Shown here in pieces: positions 1-8,462 of a stretch of 25,840 bases of DNA. The translations under genes and the position numbers were made by a program. The stretch lies in assembly GCA_947377425.1 (NCBI GenBank), contig CANCFZ010000007.1, positions 1 through 25,840 on the forward strand. The letters are read 5' to 3'. Under the pieces are notes generated by a model that searched no databases, was not told the DNA's origin, and saw only the letters and a list, made by a program, of their open reading frames with translations. The stretch's first letter is position 1. Every line of letters begins with the position of its first letter. This DNA comes from Flavobacteriaceae bacterium (GTDB lineage: Bacteria > Bacteroidota > Bacteroidia > Flavobacteriales > Flavobacteriaceae).

Positions 1-1400
1 ATATAACCCGGTTTGTCCAACACTACTAAATCGCCATCTTGAATTGGGTCATAGCCTTTGGCAATGAAATTCAAATAGAAATCGTTTCCTGTTGCGGCTA
101 GAATTTCTTCTTCGGTATACACGCGTTTTACTTGGTCTTGAGTCATCAAAAAGTCTTTGAACGCTTGTTTTACTTTCTGCAAATCCAATCCTTTGGTTTT
201 AATAATTTCTCTATTAAAAAACAGATTGAAGTTGGAATAATTCAGCAATACATCATCTCCAAAAGTATCGGTTGAAAATTTCTTTAAAGCCGCTTTAATT
301 TCTTTGGGTTCTATATTGGTGACGTTGTATTTATTGTCGCTTAAAAACTTAGCATTTTCAGCACCGGCATGGTCGGCAGTTAAGAAAACCAAATAATTTC
401 CTTTGCCTACCGTTTTGTCCAAATAGTTCAAGAAATCGGCAATGGTCAAATCCAAACGCAAGTAGGTATCTTGCAACTCCATAGATCGCGGTCCCAAATT
501 GTGCCCAACATAATCGGTGGAAGAGAAACTTACCGTTAGAAAATCGGTACTATCATCTTTTCCTAAGGCTTCTTTCTCGATGGCTTTTTTGGCAAATTCT
601 TCTAATAAATCATTTCCAAAAGGAGTAGCACGAATGATTCCGGCATCGTTTTTCTCATACATTTCTTTTAGATTGTATGGAAAAACTGGTTTAGCACCAT
701 TCAATTTTCCTTCATAAGGACTGTCATCTGCTAGACTTTCATCATACGTTGCAGCTGGTTTTAACAACTCCCAACCTTTGTTGATGTAAGGCATATAATG
801 TTTTTCATTGTTGAAATCGGTTACCCAATCTGGCAAGGTAGCACCATAAAAAGTACTGGAGATAAACGCTCCTGTTTTGCTGTACCAAAATGCCCAATTG
901 GCAAAATGCCCAGCAGGAAGTATAGCACCTCTGTCTTTCAAACTCATTCCGATAACTTTACCTCTAAAGTTGGTTGCCAAACGCAATTCGTCAGTAATAG
1001 TAGTCGATAACAGATTTCTGGGAGACATTTCGCCTTCTGCTTTAGTACCATCACCAACCGTTTTTACAGTTGCATCATCCGTACAATACATGTCTTTTCC
1101 CGACTTACGACTGAACCATTCGTTGCCCACAATTCCGTGCGTTGCAGGAGTTGTTCCGGTATAAATAGAAGCATGCCCAGGACCTGTGTAGGTAGGCATA
1201 TAATTGTATTGTACGTTCTGAAAAACATAGCCATTGTTCATCAATCGCTTGAAACCATTGTCAGACAAATCATTTGAAAATCGGTACAAATACTCCATTT
1301 TCATTTGATCGACTACAATTCCTACTACCAATTTAGGACGGTCTTGCGCTTGAAGATGCAACACAAAACCAAACACTACTACACTAATTAACTTTTTCAT
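1..1400 (-). CDS. pafA: PafA-type alkaline phosphatase (partial, C-terminus outside window)
   Basis: This encodes an exported phosphomonoesterase of the alkaline phosphatase superfamily, which releases phosphate from organic phosphate esters. I translated the minus strand from the ATG at 1398-1400; 466 codons are visible before the window edge. A signal peptide (MKKLISVVVFGFVLHLQAQ) is followed by a metal-ligand Asp31 (VVDQM). The nucleophile Thr72 lies in TYTGPGHASIY, and Asn93 in IVGNEW. Lys155 and Arg157 lie in SLKDRG. These positions keep a constant offset of 7 from the Elizabethkingia PafA residues Thr79, Asn100, Lys162 and Arg164, as I recall them. Later metal motifs STDYVGH and TADHAG are also present. 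The family is about 550 residues long, so roughly the last 80, probably with one more His ligand, are missing here. Its start overlaps the stop of the upstream flavoprotein gene by 4 nt (ATGA), suggesting translational coupling. Confidence 0.93.
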   Translation of the reverse strand, partial: MKKLISVVVFGFVLHLQAQDRPKLVVGIVVDQMKMEYLYRFSNDLSDNGFKRLMNNGYVFQNVQYNYMPTYTGPGHASIYTGTTPATHGIVGNEWFSRKSGKDMYCTDDATVKTVGDGTKAEGEMSPRNLLSTTITDELRLATNFRGKVIGMSLKDRGAILPAGHFANWAFWYSKTGAFISSTFYGATLPDWVTDFNNEKHYMPYINKGWELLKPAATYDESLADDSPYEGKLNGAKPVFPYNLKEMYEKNDAGIIRATPFGNDLLEEFAKKAIEKEALGKDDSTDFLTVSFSSTDYVGHNLGPRSMELQDTYLRLDLTIADFLNYLDKTVGKGNYLVFLTADHAGAENAKFLSDNKYNVTNIEPKEIKAALKKFSTDTFGDDVLLNYSNFNLFFNREIIKTKGLDLQKVKQAFKDFLMTQDQVKRVYTEEEILAATGNDFYLNFIAKGYDPIQDGDLVVLDKPGY

Positions 1401-2335
1401 AAACTACTTGCTTCTTTTTTTGCCAATTCAAATTCGGCTATAATTTCTTTGATAATATCCTCTACTGGTTTGATGTCATGAATCAATCCTGCAATTTGTC
1501 CAATTTCCAATTCGCCTTCTACCAAATCGCCTTCAAACATCCCTCGTTTGGCTCTGCGTTTTCCTAAAAGGTTTTCCAAATCTTCTTTAGACGGACAGGC
1601 AGCATACAACTCTTGTACATCATTGAAAAATTTATTTTTGATTAATCTTACTGGTGCCAGTTCTTTCAAGGTCAATTGGGTTTCGCCTTCTCCAGTTTCT
1701 AGAACTGTTTTCTTAAAATTATCGTGTGCCGAACTTTCTGTTGAAGCTACAAAACGGCTTCCCATTTGCACACCATCGGCACCAAGAATCATAGCGGCAA
1801 GCATTCCTCTACCGGTTGCAATTCCGCCTGCTGCTATTAATGGAATCGAGATGTTTTCTTTCACCATCGGAATCAAGGTTAGCGTTGTAGTTTCCTCTCT
1901 ACCGTTGTGTCCACCAGCTTCAAAACCTTCGGCAACGATGGCATCAACACCAGCTTCTTGCGCTTTCAAAGCAAATTTAGAACTGCTCACTACATGAACA
2001 ACTGTTATTCCTTTTTCCTTTAAAAAAGAAGTCCATGTTTTAGGATTTCCGGCAGAAGTAAAGACAATCTTCACTCCTTCTTCCACAATGATATTGATGA
2101 TTTCTTCAACATTAGGATACAACATCGGAATGTTAACTCCGAATGGTTTATCGGTTGCTTTTTTGCATTTTTGAATGTGTTCGCGCAGCACATCAGGATA
2201 CATAGACCCTGCTCCAATTAAGCCTAAACCTCCTGCATTACTGACAGCACTAGCTAATTTGTAACCCGAATTCCAAATCATTCCACCTTGAATAATTGGA
2301 TAGTGTATATTGAAAAGTTGTGTGATTCTATTCAT
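1397..2335 (-). CDS. Nitronate monooxygenase / FabK-like FMN-dependent TIM-barrel protein
   Basis: This is a flavoprotein of the 2-nitropropane dioxygenase family. Members oxidise nitronates or, as FabK, reduce enoyl-ACP; sequence alone does not separate the two here. The N-terminus (YPIIQGGM) is the usual family start. AEGFEAGGH (about residue 140) resembles the family's active-site loop. AAGGIATGRG with GADGVQMGSRF (about 170-195) is the FMN phosphate-binding region. I chose the ATG at 2335 (MNRITQLF, 312 aa); the reading frame can be extended two codons to a TTG at 2341, but nothing favours that. The gene overlaps pafA by 4 nt, so the two are probably cotranscribed, although no functional link between them is obvious. 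Length fits the family. Confidence 0.88.
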   Translation of the reverse strand: MNRITQLFNIHYPIIQGGMIWNSGYKLASAVSNAGGLGLIGAGSMYPDVLREHIQKCKKATDKPFGVNIPMLYPNVEEIINIIVEEGVKIVFTSAGNPKTWTSFLKEKGITVVHVVSSSKFALKAQEAGVDAIVAEGFEAGGHNGREETTTLTLIPMVKENISIPLIAAGGIATGRGMLAAMILGADGVQMGSRFVASTESSAHDNFKKTVLETGEGETQLTLKELAPVRLIKNKFFNDVQELYAACPSKEDLENLLGKRRAKRGMFEGDLVEGELEIGQIAGLIHDIKPVEDIIKEIIAEFELAKKEASSL

Positions 2336-2405
2336 TACCAAAATAAATTATATTCTGCTAAAATAAGAATTGTAAAGGTCAAATTAAAAATAAAAACCAA
2401 TTAAT

Positions 2406-3071
2406 TTAAAAATGATATTTCAATTGAAGATTGGTTATAGAATTGTTTGCATAATGGGTTTGGTTCCATAAAAATCCGCTTGTAGTTCCTTTTGAATCTC
2501 CTAAAAAATAATATTCAAAATCCAATCCGATACCATAGTTTTTAGATAAATAATAATTAAAACCATACCCAAAATTCATATTAACAAAAGTCTTTGAAAA
2601 AGTATCATAATTTACATTTCCATAATTGTAAGTACTCTTCATTTCAATATTAAGAGCTGGTCCGGTTTTTATACTTCCATGCAAATTTTTATGAATTCTA
2701 TATTCCCATTTAAGATCTATGGGAATTACAATAACTTGTCCATCAAACCGATTATATCCTGAAAACGAAGCAACATCTTGAGTTGTTTTCACCCAATTCC
2801 AATTCCAACCACTATATTGATTGATAAAAGAAACTCCAGTTTTCATGTATTTAATTCGCCCTTGAACACTCCAATGTTTATCAAAATAATATTCGGAAAT
2901 TCCACCAATACTGACCGAGGTATTTCCTTCATCATAGCTGAAAGAAGTTACTTTGTTTATTCCAATTTCAGTTCCAAAATACCATTTCCCATTTGGATTT
3001 ATTGGTTTGATTTTAGTTTGCGAAAAAGCACAAAATGATGTAATCAACAAATAATATACAATTTTTTTCAT
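2406..3071 (-). CDS. Outer-membrane beta-barrel protein
   Basis: A predicted exported 221-residue protein. The N-terminus MKKIVYYLLITSFCAFSQ is a signal peptide ending at the Ser-Gln typical of Flavobacterium. The rest alternates polar and aromatic residues as in beta strands (for example WSVQGRIKYMKTG, GIGLDFEYYF), and the last residues LQLKYHF end in the C-terminal Phe typical of outer-membrane barrels. I chose the ATG at 3071; ten upstream in-frame codons to 3101 would spoil the signal peptide and run into the neighbouring gene. The upstream gene's stop codon lies 1 nt before this start, so the two are very likely one operon. The resemblance is to PorT/OmpW-like small barrels in general; no specific substrate can be named. 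Confidence 0.8.
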   Translation of the reverse strand: MKKIVYYLLITSFCAFSQTKIKPINPNGKWYFGTEIGINKVTSFSYDEGNTSVSIGGISEYYFDKHWSVQGRIKYMKTGVSFINQYSGWNWNWVKTTQDVASFSGYNRFDGQVIVIPIDLKWEYRIHKNLHGSIKTGPALNIEMKSTYNYGNVNYDTFSKTFVNMNFGYGFNYYLSKNYGIGLDFEYYFLGDSKGTTSGFLWNQTHYANNSITNLQLKYHF

Positions 3072-3072
3072 A

Positions 3073-3570
3073 TCAATCGGTTTTAGGTTCACTGGCACCA
3101 ATGCTATAACTCCATCTTTTCTGCAGATGATTATTTTCTAATGCGGGCACTAATGCTGCAGTTATTATGAATGGAAAACTAACAGGAATCAATATTAAAA
3201 TTAGAGGATCAAAGGTAGCAGCTGCTATACATGCAACAACAATTATTCCTCCAAATACATAAAATGTAGTTTCAATAATTGCAGAAGTTACAGAACGTCT
3301 CTTAATCATCATTACAGAATCAAGAGGGATTTTTTCACCATCAATCTCAATAGTATTGTCATCGATGATTTTAAATCTTCCTGTGTAGTTTCTTCCATCA
3401 ATGGTAAAAACTTTAATCCTTTTATTTTCTTTTAGAAATTCAGTTTCCTCAGTTTTTTTATCTTTCAAAATAATTCCTTTTTCTTGACTAAAAACCAAAG
3501 AACTATTGAACAACAAAATGAAGTAAAAAATTATAATGCTTGTCTTTAAATAAAATGTGTTTGCTTTCAT
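3073..3570 (-). CDS. Hypothetical membrane protein with N-terminal signal
   Basis: I do not recognise this 165-residue protein. It starts with a hydrophobic signal or anchor (residues about 9-28, ending SLVFSQ). A short beta-rich stretch follows (about 50-90; KRIKVFTIDGRNYTGRFKI), which could be a small SH3- or Sm-like fold. Then come hydrophobic segments (about 98-118 and 121-145) that look like two transmembrane helices, and a short polar tail. It lies 1 nt upstream of the beta-barrel gene and is divergent from the HTH regulator gene at 3680, so the regulator may control the pair. That regulatory link is inference from gene order only. Confidence 0.7.
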   Translation of the reverse strand: MKANTFYLKTSIIIFYFILLFNSSLVFSQEKGIILKDKKTEETEFLKENKRIKVFTIDGRNYTGRFKIIDDNTIEIDGEKIPLDSVMMIKRRSVTSAIIETTFYVFGGIIVVACIAAATFDPLILILIPVSFPFIITAALVPALENNHLQKRWSYSIGASEPKTD

Positions 3571-3619
3571 AATTAGATATTTAATAAACCAAAATTATAA
3601 CACACCGAAGTAAAGTAAA

Positions 3620-3666
3620 TTGCGTACATCGCAAATAAATATAAATTAATTTGCTATTTTCGCAAA
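3620..3666 (+). promoter_or_regulatory. Possible promoter/operator of the HTH regulator: two short inverted repeats around a -7-like box
   Basis: In the divergent intergenic region, TTGCG and CGCAA flank TACAT (3620-3634), and TTTGC and GCAAA flank a 7-nt centre (3650-3666). The second repeat contains TATTTTCG (3655-3662), one mismatch from the Bacteroidota -7 box TAnnTTTG, and lies 14 nt before the ATG at 3680. Both repeats share the core TTGC/GCAA, which would suit binding of a dimeric regulator and autoregulation. The arms are only 5 bp long, so chance is possible. Confidence 0.35.
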
Positions 3667-3679
3667 CAATACTACTTCT

Positions 3680-4654
3680 ATGAATAAAAAAATAATCAGT
3701 TATTTAGTGTCCGAAACTAAATTTAAACCCATAAAATTGACTGAAAAAATTTCTGAAATACTGGATATTTCTTTTGATTCTGCCTACAGAAGAGTTTCTA
3801 ACAAAGTAGAGTTTTCAGTATCCGAATTAGAAAAAATTGCTTTATTCTATAAGTTTTCAATAGACGAAGTATTGTTTTTGAGTTCAAAGAAAAATGTACT
3901 ATTTCTAACTCCCGAAACTGTAAATAACACCAAAACATTTCTCAATTTTTTGGAAGAAACCAATAAAATGGTTTTTGATTATGTCAATAAACCAAATACT
4001 ACTATATATTATTCGGCAAAAGACATCCCTTTTTATTATACTATTGGTCAAAACTTATTGAGTAAATTAAAATTTTATGTTTGGATGTATTCTACTAATC
4101 CAGATTTTCATTTAAAAAAAATTCCTTTTTCTGATTTTTCATTAACTCCAGAAATAACCACTGAAAGTTTAAGAATTTCATTTTTGAATGATACTACAAA
4201 TACTTCTGAAATTTGGAATACTACTACTATTGATAGTGCTTTATATGCTATAGAATATTTGAATAAAGTAAAATTAATATCAATTAAAGAAATGGAATCA
4301 ATAATACAAGAATTGAGAGAATTACTTGCTTTAATTAAATTGTATGCAACTGGTGGAAGAAAACAATATGGTAAAAAATTTGAATTGTATCACAATTCCT
4401 TATTTGTAATGAATAATTCTGTTTTATTCCATTCTGAAAAAGATAGTACTGCTGTTATTCAATATAATCTAATTGAATATTTGAATACCAAAAATTATAA
4501 AATTTGCAATCAATTGAATGATTATTTTGGGAATCAAATTCATCTTTCTAAGAATTTAACTAAAAGTAATGAAAACGACAGAAACCACTTTTTTGAACTG
4601 CTTAATAGTAAAATAGACGCATTTGTATCTAATGATTACATTCTAAATGCTTAA
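3680..4654 (+). CDS. Helix-turn-helix transcriptional regulator, uncharacterised C-terminal domain
   Basis: A 324-residue protein. Residues about 19-65 (KLTEKISEILDIS, SAYRRVSNK, FSVSELEKIALFYKFSIDEV) look like an XRE-type helix-turn-helix, with the recognition helix around DSAYRRVSN. The remaining 250 residues are mainly helical and not recognised; they contain no catalytic motif I can see and could be a sensor or dimerisation domain. Similar HTH proteins with long helical tails are common in Flavobacteriaceae. The gene is divergent from the 3073-3570 / 2406-3071 membrane protein pair and its stop codon abuts the stop of the convergent subtilase gene with no gap. The reading frame is noticeably AT-rich, with many AAT and AAA codons. 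Confidence 0.75.
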   Translation: MNKKIISYLVSETKFKPIKLTEKISEILDISFDSAYRRVSNKVEFSVSELEKIALFYKFSIDEVLFLSSKKNVLFLTPETVNNTKTFLNFLEETNKMVFDYVNKPNTTIYYSAKDIPFYYTIGQNLLSKLKFYVWMYSTNPDFHLKKIPFSDFSLTPEITTESLRISFLNDTTNTSEIWNTTTIDSALYAIEYLNKVKLISIKEMESIIQELRELLALIKLYATGGRKQYGKKFELYHNSLFVMNNSVLFHSEKDSTAVIQYNLIEYLNTKNYKICNQLNDYFGNQIHLSKNLTKSNENDRNHFFELLNSKIDAFVSNDYILNA

Positions 4655-6265
4655 TTATTTTTTTATTATTTTACCCGATTGAGAAAAAGAATTGGTTTCA
4701 ATTTTATAAAAATAAACTCCAGAACTTAATGATTGCAATGAAATAGTTGAAAAAGATTGCGAGACATTTTTATCCAAAATCAATTGACCTAAAGCATTAT
4801 AAAAAGTGATTGTTGCAGTATTGAATCCATTTGGAAATGAAACAGAAACACTATCATTTACTGGATTTGGAGCAATAACAAAATTAGTATTGTTATTCAC
4901 TTGCAATGACAACACTGCAGTATTCAAAGCCAATTGAAAATCAGGAATACCATATCCATATAGATTGTCAGGATTAGAATATCTATCAGCAGATTGTTTT
5001 ACAAACTGAACCACTTGTGCATTGGTTGCCCAAGGAATTGCTTGCCAAAAACTAGCTATCATACCAGCCATTATTGGACAAGAAAAAGAAGTTCCGCTTG
5101 CAGTAACAATTGCACCTGATGTATTAGATAAAGTGGTGCTTTGACCTTTAGCCATAACATCAGGTTTTATTCTTCCATCAAAACTTGGCCCTATAGAACT
5201 AAAAGCGGCATAAGTTCTATCTGCTTGAACGGCTCCTACTGCTAAAACATTAGTAGCTTCGGCAGGAACTCCAACATAAGGATCTGTTGAACTACCCGAA
5301 TTTCCAGCACTAGCAACCACTACTATTCCTTTGCTAAAAGCAATATTTGCACCTTGAGAGGCAAAAGCAGTATTACCAGTCATTTCAGAATAAGTATGAC
5401 TATAATTTGCATTATCATAACCAAAATACCCCAATGAAGTTGAAATTACATCAACGCCTAATCTATCGGCTTCTTCTGCAGCTTGCACCCAATAACTTTC
5501 CTCCACTGGATTTTCTCCTGAAACATCTTCTGTGATAAACAAATAGTAACCAGCATCTGGCGCAGTTCCAACCAATTGTCCGTCAACATATCCAACCATA
5601 CAAGACAAAGTCATTGTGCCGTGATTGTGTGTTGAAAAAACATTAGTATCACCTGCAACAAAATTATATCCACCTAAATATAGTCCAAGATTAAAAAATC
5701 TATTGAAAGGAATTATTGTGTTAACGCCTGTAAATCCTGAATCTAAAATCGCTATAATTTTTCCAGCACCTGTATAATTTGCTTGATGCAATAGTTGCCC
5801 ATTCAACATTTCTATTTGATTGGCTGAAGTTCCATAGGAAAAATTAGTTTGTACATTCAATTCTTTATTCTTCGGGTGATTTTGCTTTGGAGCCGCCATT
5901 TTAGAATTCAAAGAATTGTTAGCAAAATGAATGTGATTTACAAAAGACAAACTCGTTAAAGCACTAATATCAAAAATACTTCCACGAATATGAAGACAAT
6001 TCAACCATTTGGATTTGGCTTTAATTGTAATTCCGGTTGCGGTTGCAATTTGTTCAATATAGGTTTGTTCGATAGGAGCATCATTTATATTTAATGCAAT
6101 TCCTTGAGCAGTTCGTCTATCTAGAGCTCTTTGAGTTAGCATTGTTAGCGGATTGTCTAAAAAAGATTGCGCATTTGGCTTATCATTAAAATAAACCCAA
6201 GCATCTTCTTGCGAAAATCCACAAAAGGAAATTAGAAATAAAAAAATAACTAGTAGTTTTTGCAT
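4655..6265 (-). CDS. Subtilisin-like (S8) serine protease with type IX secretion C-terminal domain
   Basis: A predicted secreted protease of 536 residues. The signal peptide is MQKLLVIFLFLISFCGFSQ. The S8 catalytic triad is visible: Asp175 in AILDSGF, His215 in HNHGT and Ser393 in ASGTSFSCP; the oxyanion Asn322 lies in SAGNSG. An N-terminal stretch of about 150 residues may be a propeptide. The last 75 residues, from about FVIAPNPVND through GVYFYKIET to GKIIKK, form a type A C-terminal sorting domain of the Por (type IX) secretion system. The protein should therefore be exported across the outer membrane and released or attached to the surface. It starts 27 nt after the mnmA stop, so it may be cotranscribed with mnmA. 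Its 3' end abuts the convergent regulator gene. Confidence 0.93.
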   Translation of the reverse strand: MQKLLVIFLFLISFCGFSQEDAWVYFNDKPNAQSFLDNPLTMLTQRALDRRTAQGIALNINDAPIEQTYIEQIATATGITIKAKSKWLNCLHIRGSIFDISALTSLSFVNHIHFANNSLNSKMAAPKQNHPKNKELNVQTNFSYGTSANQIEMLNGQLLHQANYTGAGKIIAILDSGFTGVNTIIPFNRFFNLGLYLGGYNFVAGDTNVFSTHNHGTMTLSCMVGYVDGQLVGTAPDAGYYLFITEDVSGENPVEESYWVQAAEEADRLGVDVISTSLGYFGYDNANYSHTYSEMTGNTAFASQGANIAFSKGIVVVASAGNSGSSTDPYVGVPAEATNVLAVGAVQADRTYAAFSSIGPSFDGRIKPDVMAKGQSTTLSNTSGAIVTASGTSFSCPIMAGMIASFWQAIPWATNAQVVQFVKQSADRYSNPDNLYGYGIPDFQLALNTAVLSLQVNNNTNFVIAPNPVNDSVSVSFPNGFNTATITFYNALGQLILDKNVSQSFSTISLQSLSSGVYFYKIETNSFSQSGKIIKK

Positions 6266-6292
6266 AATTTCTAAATTTAGTAAAGCGCTAAT

Positions 6293-7480
6293 TTATGAAA
6301 TTACTCCCGAACCAACTAATTCATCACCACTATTCCATGCTACAAATTGTCCGTCGGTAATTGCAGATTGCGGTTCATCAAAATCAACATACAAACCACT
6401 TTCAAATTGATATAAAGTAGCTTTTTGTAATTCTTGACGGTAACGAATTCGTGCCATGACTTCCATTGTTTCACCGTTTTGAAGTTTTAAATCTTCCCGA
6501 ATCCAATGAATTTCTTGTGGTTGTACTCGAAGTGCTTTTTTAAACAATCCAGGATGACCGTGACCTTGCCCAGTATAAATTTCATTAGTTTTTACATTAG
6601 TTGCAATAATAAACAATGCTTCTTTTGTTCCGCCAACGTTCAACCCTTTACGTTGACCGGTGGTAAAATAATGAGCTCCTTGGTGTTTGCCAACTACTTT
6701 TCCAACTTCTGGAGTATAGTGTATTGATGTTGATTCAAAAACTAATTCTTCTTCTTTGGAGTTAAAAGTTGGTTTTGTTTGATTATAAATTTCACTACTT
6801 GCAGGAATTTCATAAATCAAGCCTTCTTTAGGTTGTAATTGTTGTTGTAAGAATTCGGGCAAACGTACTTTTCCTATAAAACAAAGTCCTTGAGAGTCTT
6901 TCTTTTCGGCGGTTACCAATTCCATTTTGGCAGCAATTTCACGAACTTCAGGTTTTGTCAATTCCCCAATTGGAAATAGTGATTTTGATAATTGTTCTTG
7001 TGATAATTGACAAAGAAAATAGGATTGATCTTTATTTCCATCCATTCCAGCAAGTAATTGATATACTGGTTTTCCATCTACCTCAATTTCGCCTTTTCTG
7101 CAATAATGCCCAGTTGCAACATAATCGGCACCAAGACTTAAGGCAATTTTCATAAATACATCAAACTTGATTTCACGATTACACAATACATCCGGATTTG
7201 GAGTTCTTCCTTTTTCGTATTCGTTGAACATATAATCAACGATTTTTTCTTTGTATTGTTCGCTTAAATCGACTGTTTGAAAAGGAATTCCGAGTTTTTC
7301 AGCAACTAAAAGTGCATCATTACTATCTTCCAACCATGGACATTCATTGGAAATTGTTACCGAATCATCGTGCCAATTTTTCATAAAAAGTCCGATTACT
7401 TCATAACCTTGTTCTTGCAAAAGATAAGCAGCAACGCTTGAATCTACACCACCAGAAAGTCCAACTACAACACGTTTCAT
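6293..7480 (-). CDS. mnmA: tRNA 2-thiouridylase MnmA
   Basis: MnmA puts the 2-thio group on uridine 34 of the tRNAs for Lys, Glu and Gln, using ATP and a relayed persulfide sulfur. The N-terminal PP-loop GLSGGVDSS (residues 8-16) binds ATP and activates the uridine by adenylation. The catalytic cysteines are Cys100 (NPDVLCN) and Cys200 (SQGLCFIG). GHYCRKG and DQSYFL are other family motifs. The C-terminal part (FTTGQRKGLNVGG and onward) is the usual tRNA-binding beta region. Length, 395 aa, is slightly longer than E. coli MnmA. A perfect -7 box lies just upstream at 7501-7508, and a terminator separates the gene from the upstream MORN gene, so mnmA starts its own transcript. Confidence 0.97.
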   Translation of the reverse strand: MKRVVVGLSGGVDSSVAAYLLQEQGYEVIGLFMKNWHDDSVTISNECPWLEDSNDALLVAEKLGIPFQTVDLSEQYKEKIVDYMFNEYEKGRTPNPDVLCNREIKFDVFMKIALSLGADYVATGHYCRKGEIEVDGKPVYQLLAGMDGNKDQSYFLCQLSQEQLSKSLFPIGELTKPEVREIAAKMELVTAEKKDSQGLCFIGKVRLPEFLQQQLQPKEGLIYEIPASSEIYNQTKPTFNSKEEELVFESTSIHYTPEVGKVVGKHQGAHYFTTGQRKGLNVGGTKEALFIIATNVKTNEIYTGQGHGHPGLFKKALRVQPQEIHWIREDLKLQNGETMEVMARIRYRQELQKATLYQFESGLYVDFDEPQSAITDGQFVAWNSGDELVGSGVIS

Positions 7481-7500
7481 TTGATAACTATTTTGAAATG

Positions 7501-7508
7501 CAAATTTA
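7501..7508 (-). promoter_or_regulatory. -7 promoter box of mnmA (TAAATTTG)
   Basis: Read on the minus strand, this is an exact match to the Bacteroidota -7 consensus TAnnTTTG, lying 20 nt before the mnmA ATG. No convincing -33 TTTG lies at the usual distance, because that position is occupied by the terminator of the preceding gene. The call rests on the -7 box and its place between terminator and start codon. Confidence 0.5.
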
Positions 7509-7525
7509 CATCAAATAATAAAAAA

Positions 7526-7558
7526 AAGTATATGCTTTAATTGTTAAAACATATACTT
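7526..7558 (-). terminator. Rho-independent terminator of the MORN-repeat gene
   Basis: On the minus strand, AAGTATATG pairs with CATATACTT and the inner TTTTAA pairs with TTAAAG (one G-U), giving a stem of about 15 bp with a CAA loop. A run of eight T follows on the minus strand. It lies 22 nt beyond the stop of the gene at 7580. Confidence 0.85.
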
Positions 7559-7579
7559 CTGTAAGTTATTCTTATGAGA

Positions 7580-8290
7580 TTATCTTTCTTCTTCTCTCGT
7601 AATTGGTCTTTTAACAAATTTACGAACTTTCTTTTTGCTCATATTTTCTTTGGTGATTTTTCCGTTGGTGTTGAATTCCCAAATAGCTTCTTTCTTACCT
7701 TTGATGAAGTTACCTTTAGCAACAACTACATTATCAGGACTTCTAAAAATTGCTAATCCATCATATTCATCATTTTTATAAATAGTTTCTTCTAATATGA
7801 TTCCATTTTCAGCATACTTTTTATAAGAACCTTCTTTTTTTCCGTTTTTATAATTTGCTTCTTCAGCAATTTTACCGCTTGGATAGAACACTTTTCGCAA
7901 TCCGTTTAGTTTCCCATTTAGATAATTTTCTAAAGTCATAATTTCAGGAGAATTTTCATGATAATATTTCCATTCTCCTTCATATAGTTTGTTAACCAAT
8001 TTTCCTTCACTAACTTTACTCTTGTTTTGATTGTAACAAATTGTATAACAGGAATTGTCTTTAGAATTGAATTCACGAGTAGCAATTACAGTTCCGACTT
8101 TGGTATCATCAAAAAATTTGAACATTCCAACTTCTTTTCCATGTTCAAATGTTCCTTCATATCGTGGTCTTTTTGATTCTTCATAAATGCCTTTCCAAAG
8201 ACCTTGCTTTAACCCTTTGTCATCAAGTTTATTTGTTTCCTGAGCAAAAAGTGAGGCTGTAAAAAAGAATACAAAAATTAAATATTTCAT
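7580..8290 (-). CDS. Exported MORN-repeat (YwqK-like) protein
   Basis: A 236-residue protein with signal peptide MKYLIFVFFFTASLFAQ. The body is a series of MORN-type repeats, each about 20-24 residues with a G-x-x-x-G/YY pattern: KQGLWKGIYEE, RYEGTFEHGKEVGMFKFF, YEGEWKYYHEN, LNGKLNGLRKVFYPSGKI, KNGKKEGSYKKYAENG, KGKKEAIWEFNTNGK. Such proteins are labelled YwqK family or toxin-antitoxin antitoxin in databases, but there is no toxin partner here and I would not infer that role. The C-terminus is strongly basic (KKKVRKFVKRP). It is monocistronic: own promoter upstream (8345-8377) and own terminator (7526-7558). Function unknown. Confidence 0.85.
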   Translation of the reverse strand: MKYLIFVFFFTASLFAQETNKLDDKGLKQGLWKGIYEESKRPRYEGTFEHGKEVGMFKFFDDTKVGTVIATREFNSKDNSCYTICYNQNKSKVSEGKLVNKLYEGEWKYYHENSPEIMTLENYLNGKLNGLRKVFYPSGKIAEEANYKNGKKEGSYKKYAENGIILEETIYKNDEYDGLAIFRSPDNVVVAKGNFIKGKKEAIWEFNTNGKITKENMSKKKVRKFVKRPITREEER

Positions 8291-8344
8291 GCTTTTGTTT
8301 ATTTGATTGTTAGATATAACTTAAATTTCTGACTTTTAGTATGA

Positions 8345-8377
8345 CAAAAATAATTCCAAATTATATTCATTCCCAAA
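8345..8377 (-). promoter_or_regulatory. Promoter of the MORN-repeat gene
   Basis: On the minus strand there is TTTG (8374-8377), a 21-nt spacer and TATTTTTG (8345-8352), both matching the Bacteroidota -33/-7 consensus exactly. Transcription would start near 8339 and give a leader of about 50 nt. This is one of the best promoter matches in the window. Confidence 0.65.
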
Positions 8378-8405
8378 ATTATATATATAAATCCAATTTA
8401 TTGCA

Positions 8406-8413
8406 TATTTTTG
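8406..8413 (+). promoter_or_regulatory. -7 promoter box of the FAS1 gene (TATTTTTG)
   Basis: An exact TAnnTTTG lies 49 nt before the ATG at 8463. No clear -33 TTTG is at the usual spacing. It is divergent from the MORN-gene promoter 30 nt away, so both genes appear to be expressed from this intergenic region. Confidence 0.5.
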
Positions 8414-8462
8414 CTTTTATAATTCTGACATAAAACCCTTAAAACTAGACAAAATAAATATC

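Noticed and set aside
1548..1997. Plus-strand open frame opposite the nitronate monooxygenase gene
   Set aside because: It is antisense to a clearly conserved flavoprotein gene; composition and residues are those of a shadow frame.
2336..2341. TTG start of the nitronate monooxygenase gene two codons upstream
   Set aside because: The ATG at 2335 gives the usual family N-terminus; the TTG adds only two residues.
7580..8290. Toxin-antitoxin antitoxin role for the MORN-repeat protein
   Set aside because: The database label YwqK antitoxin is sometimes given to such repeats, but the protein is exported and no toxin gene is adjacent.
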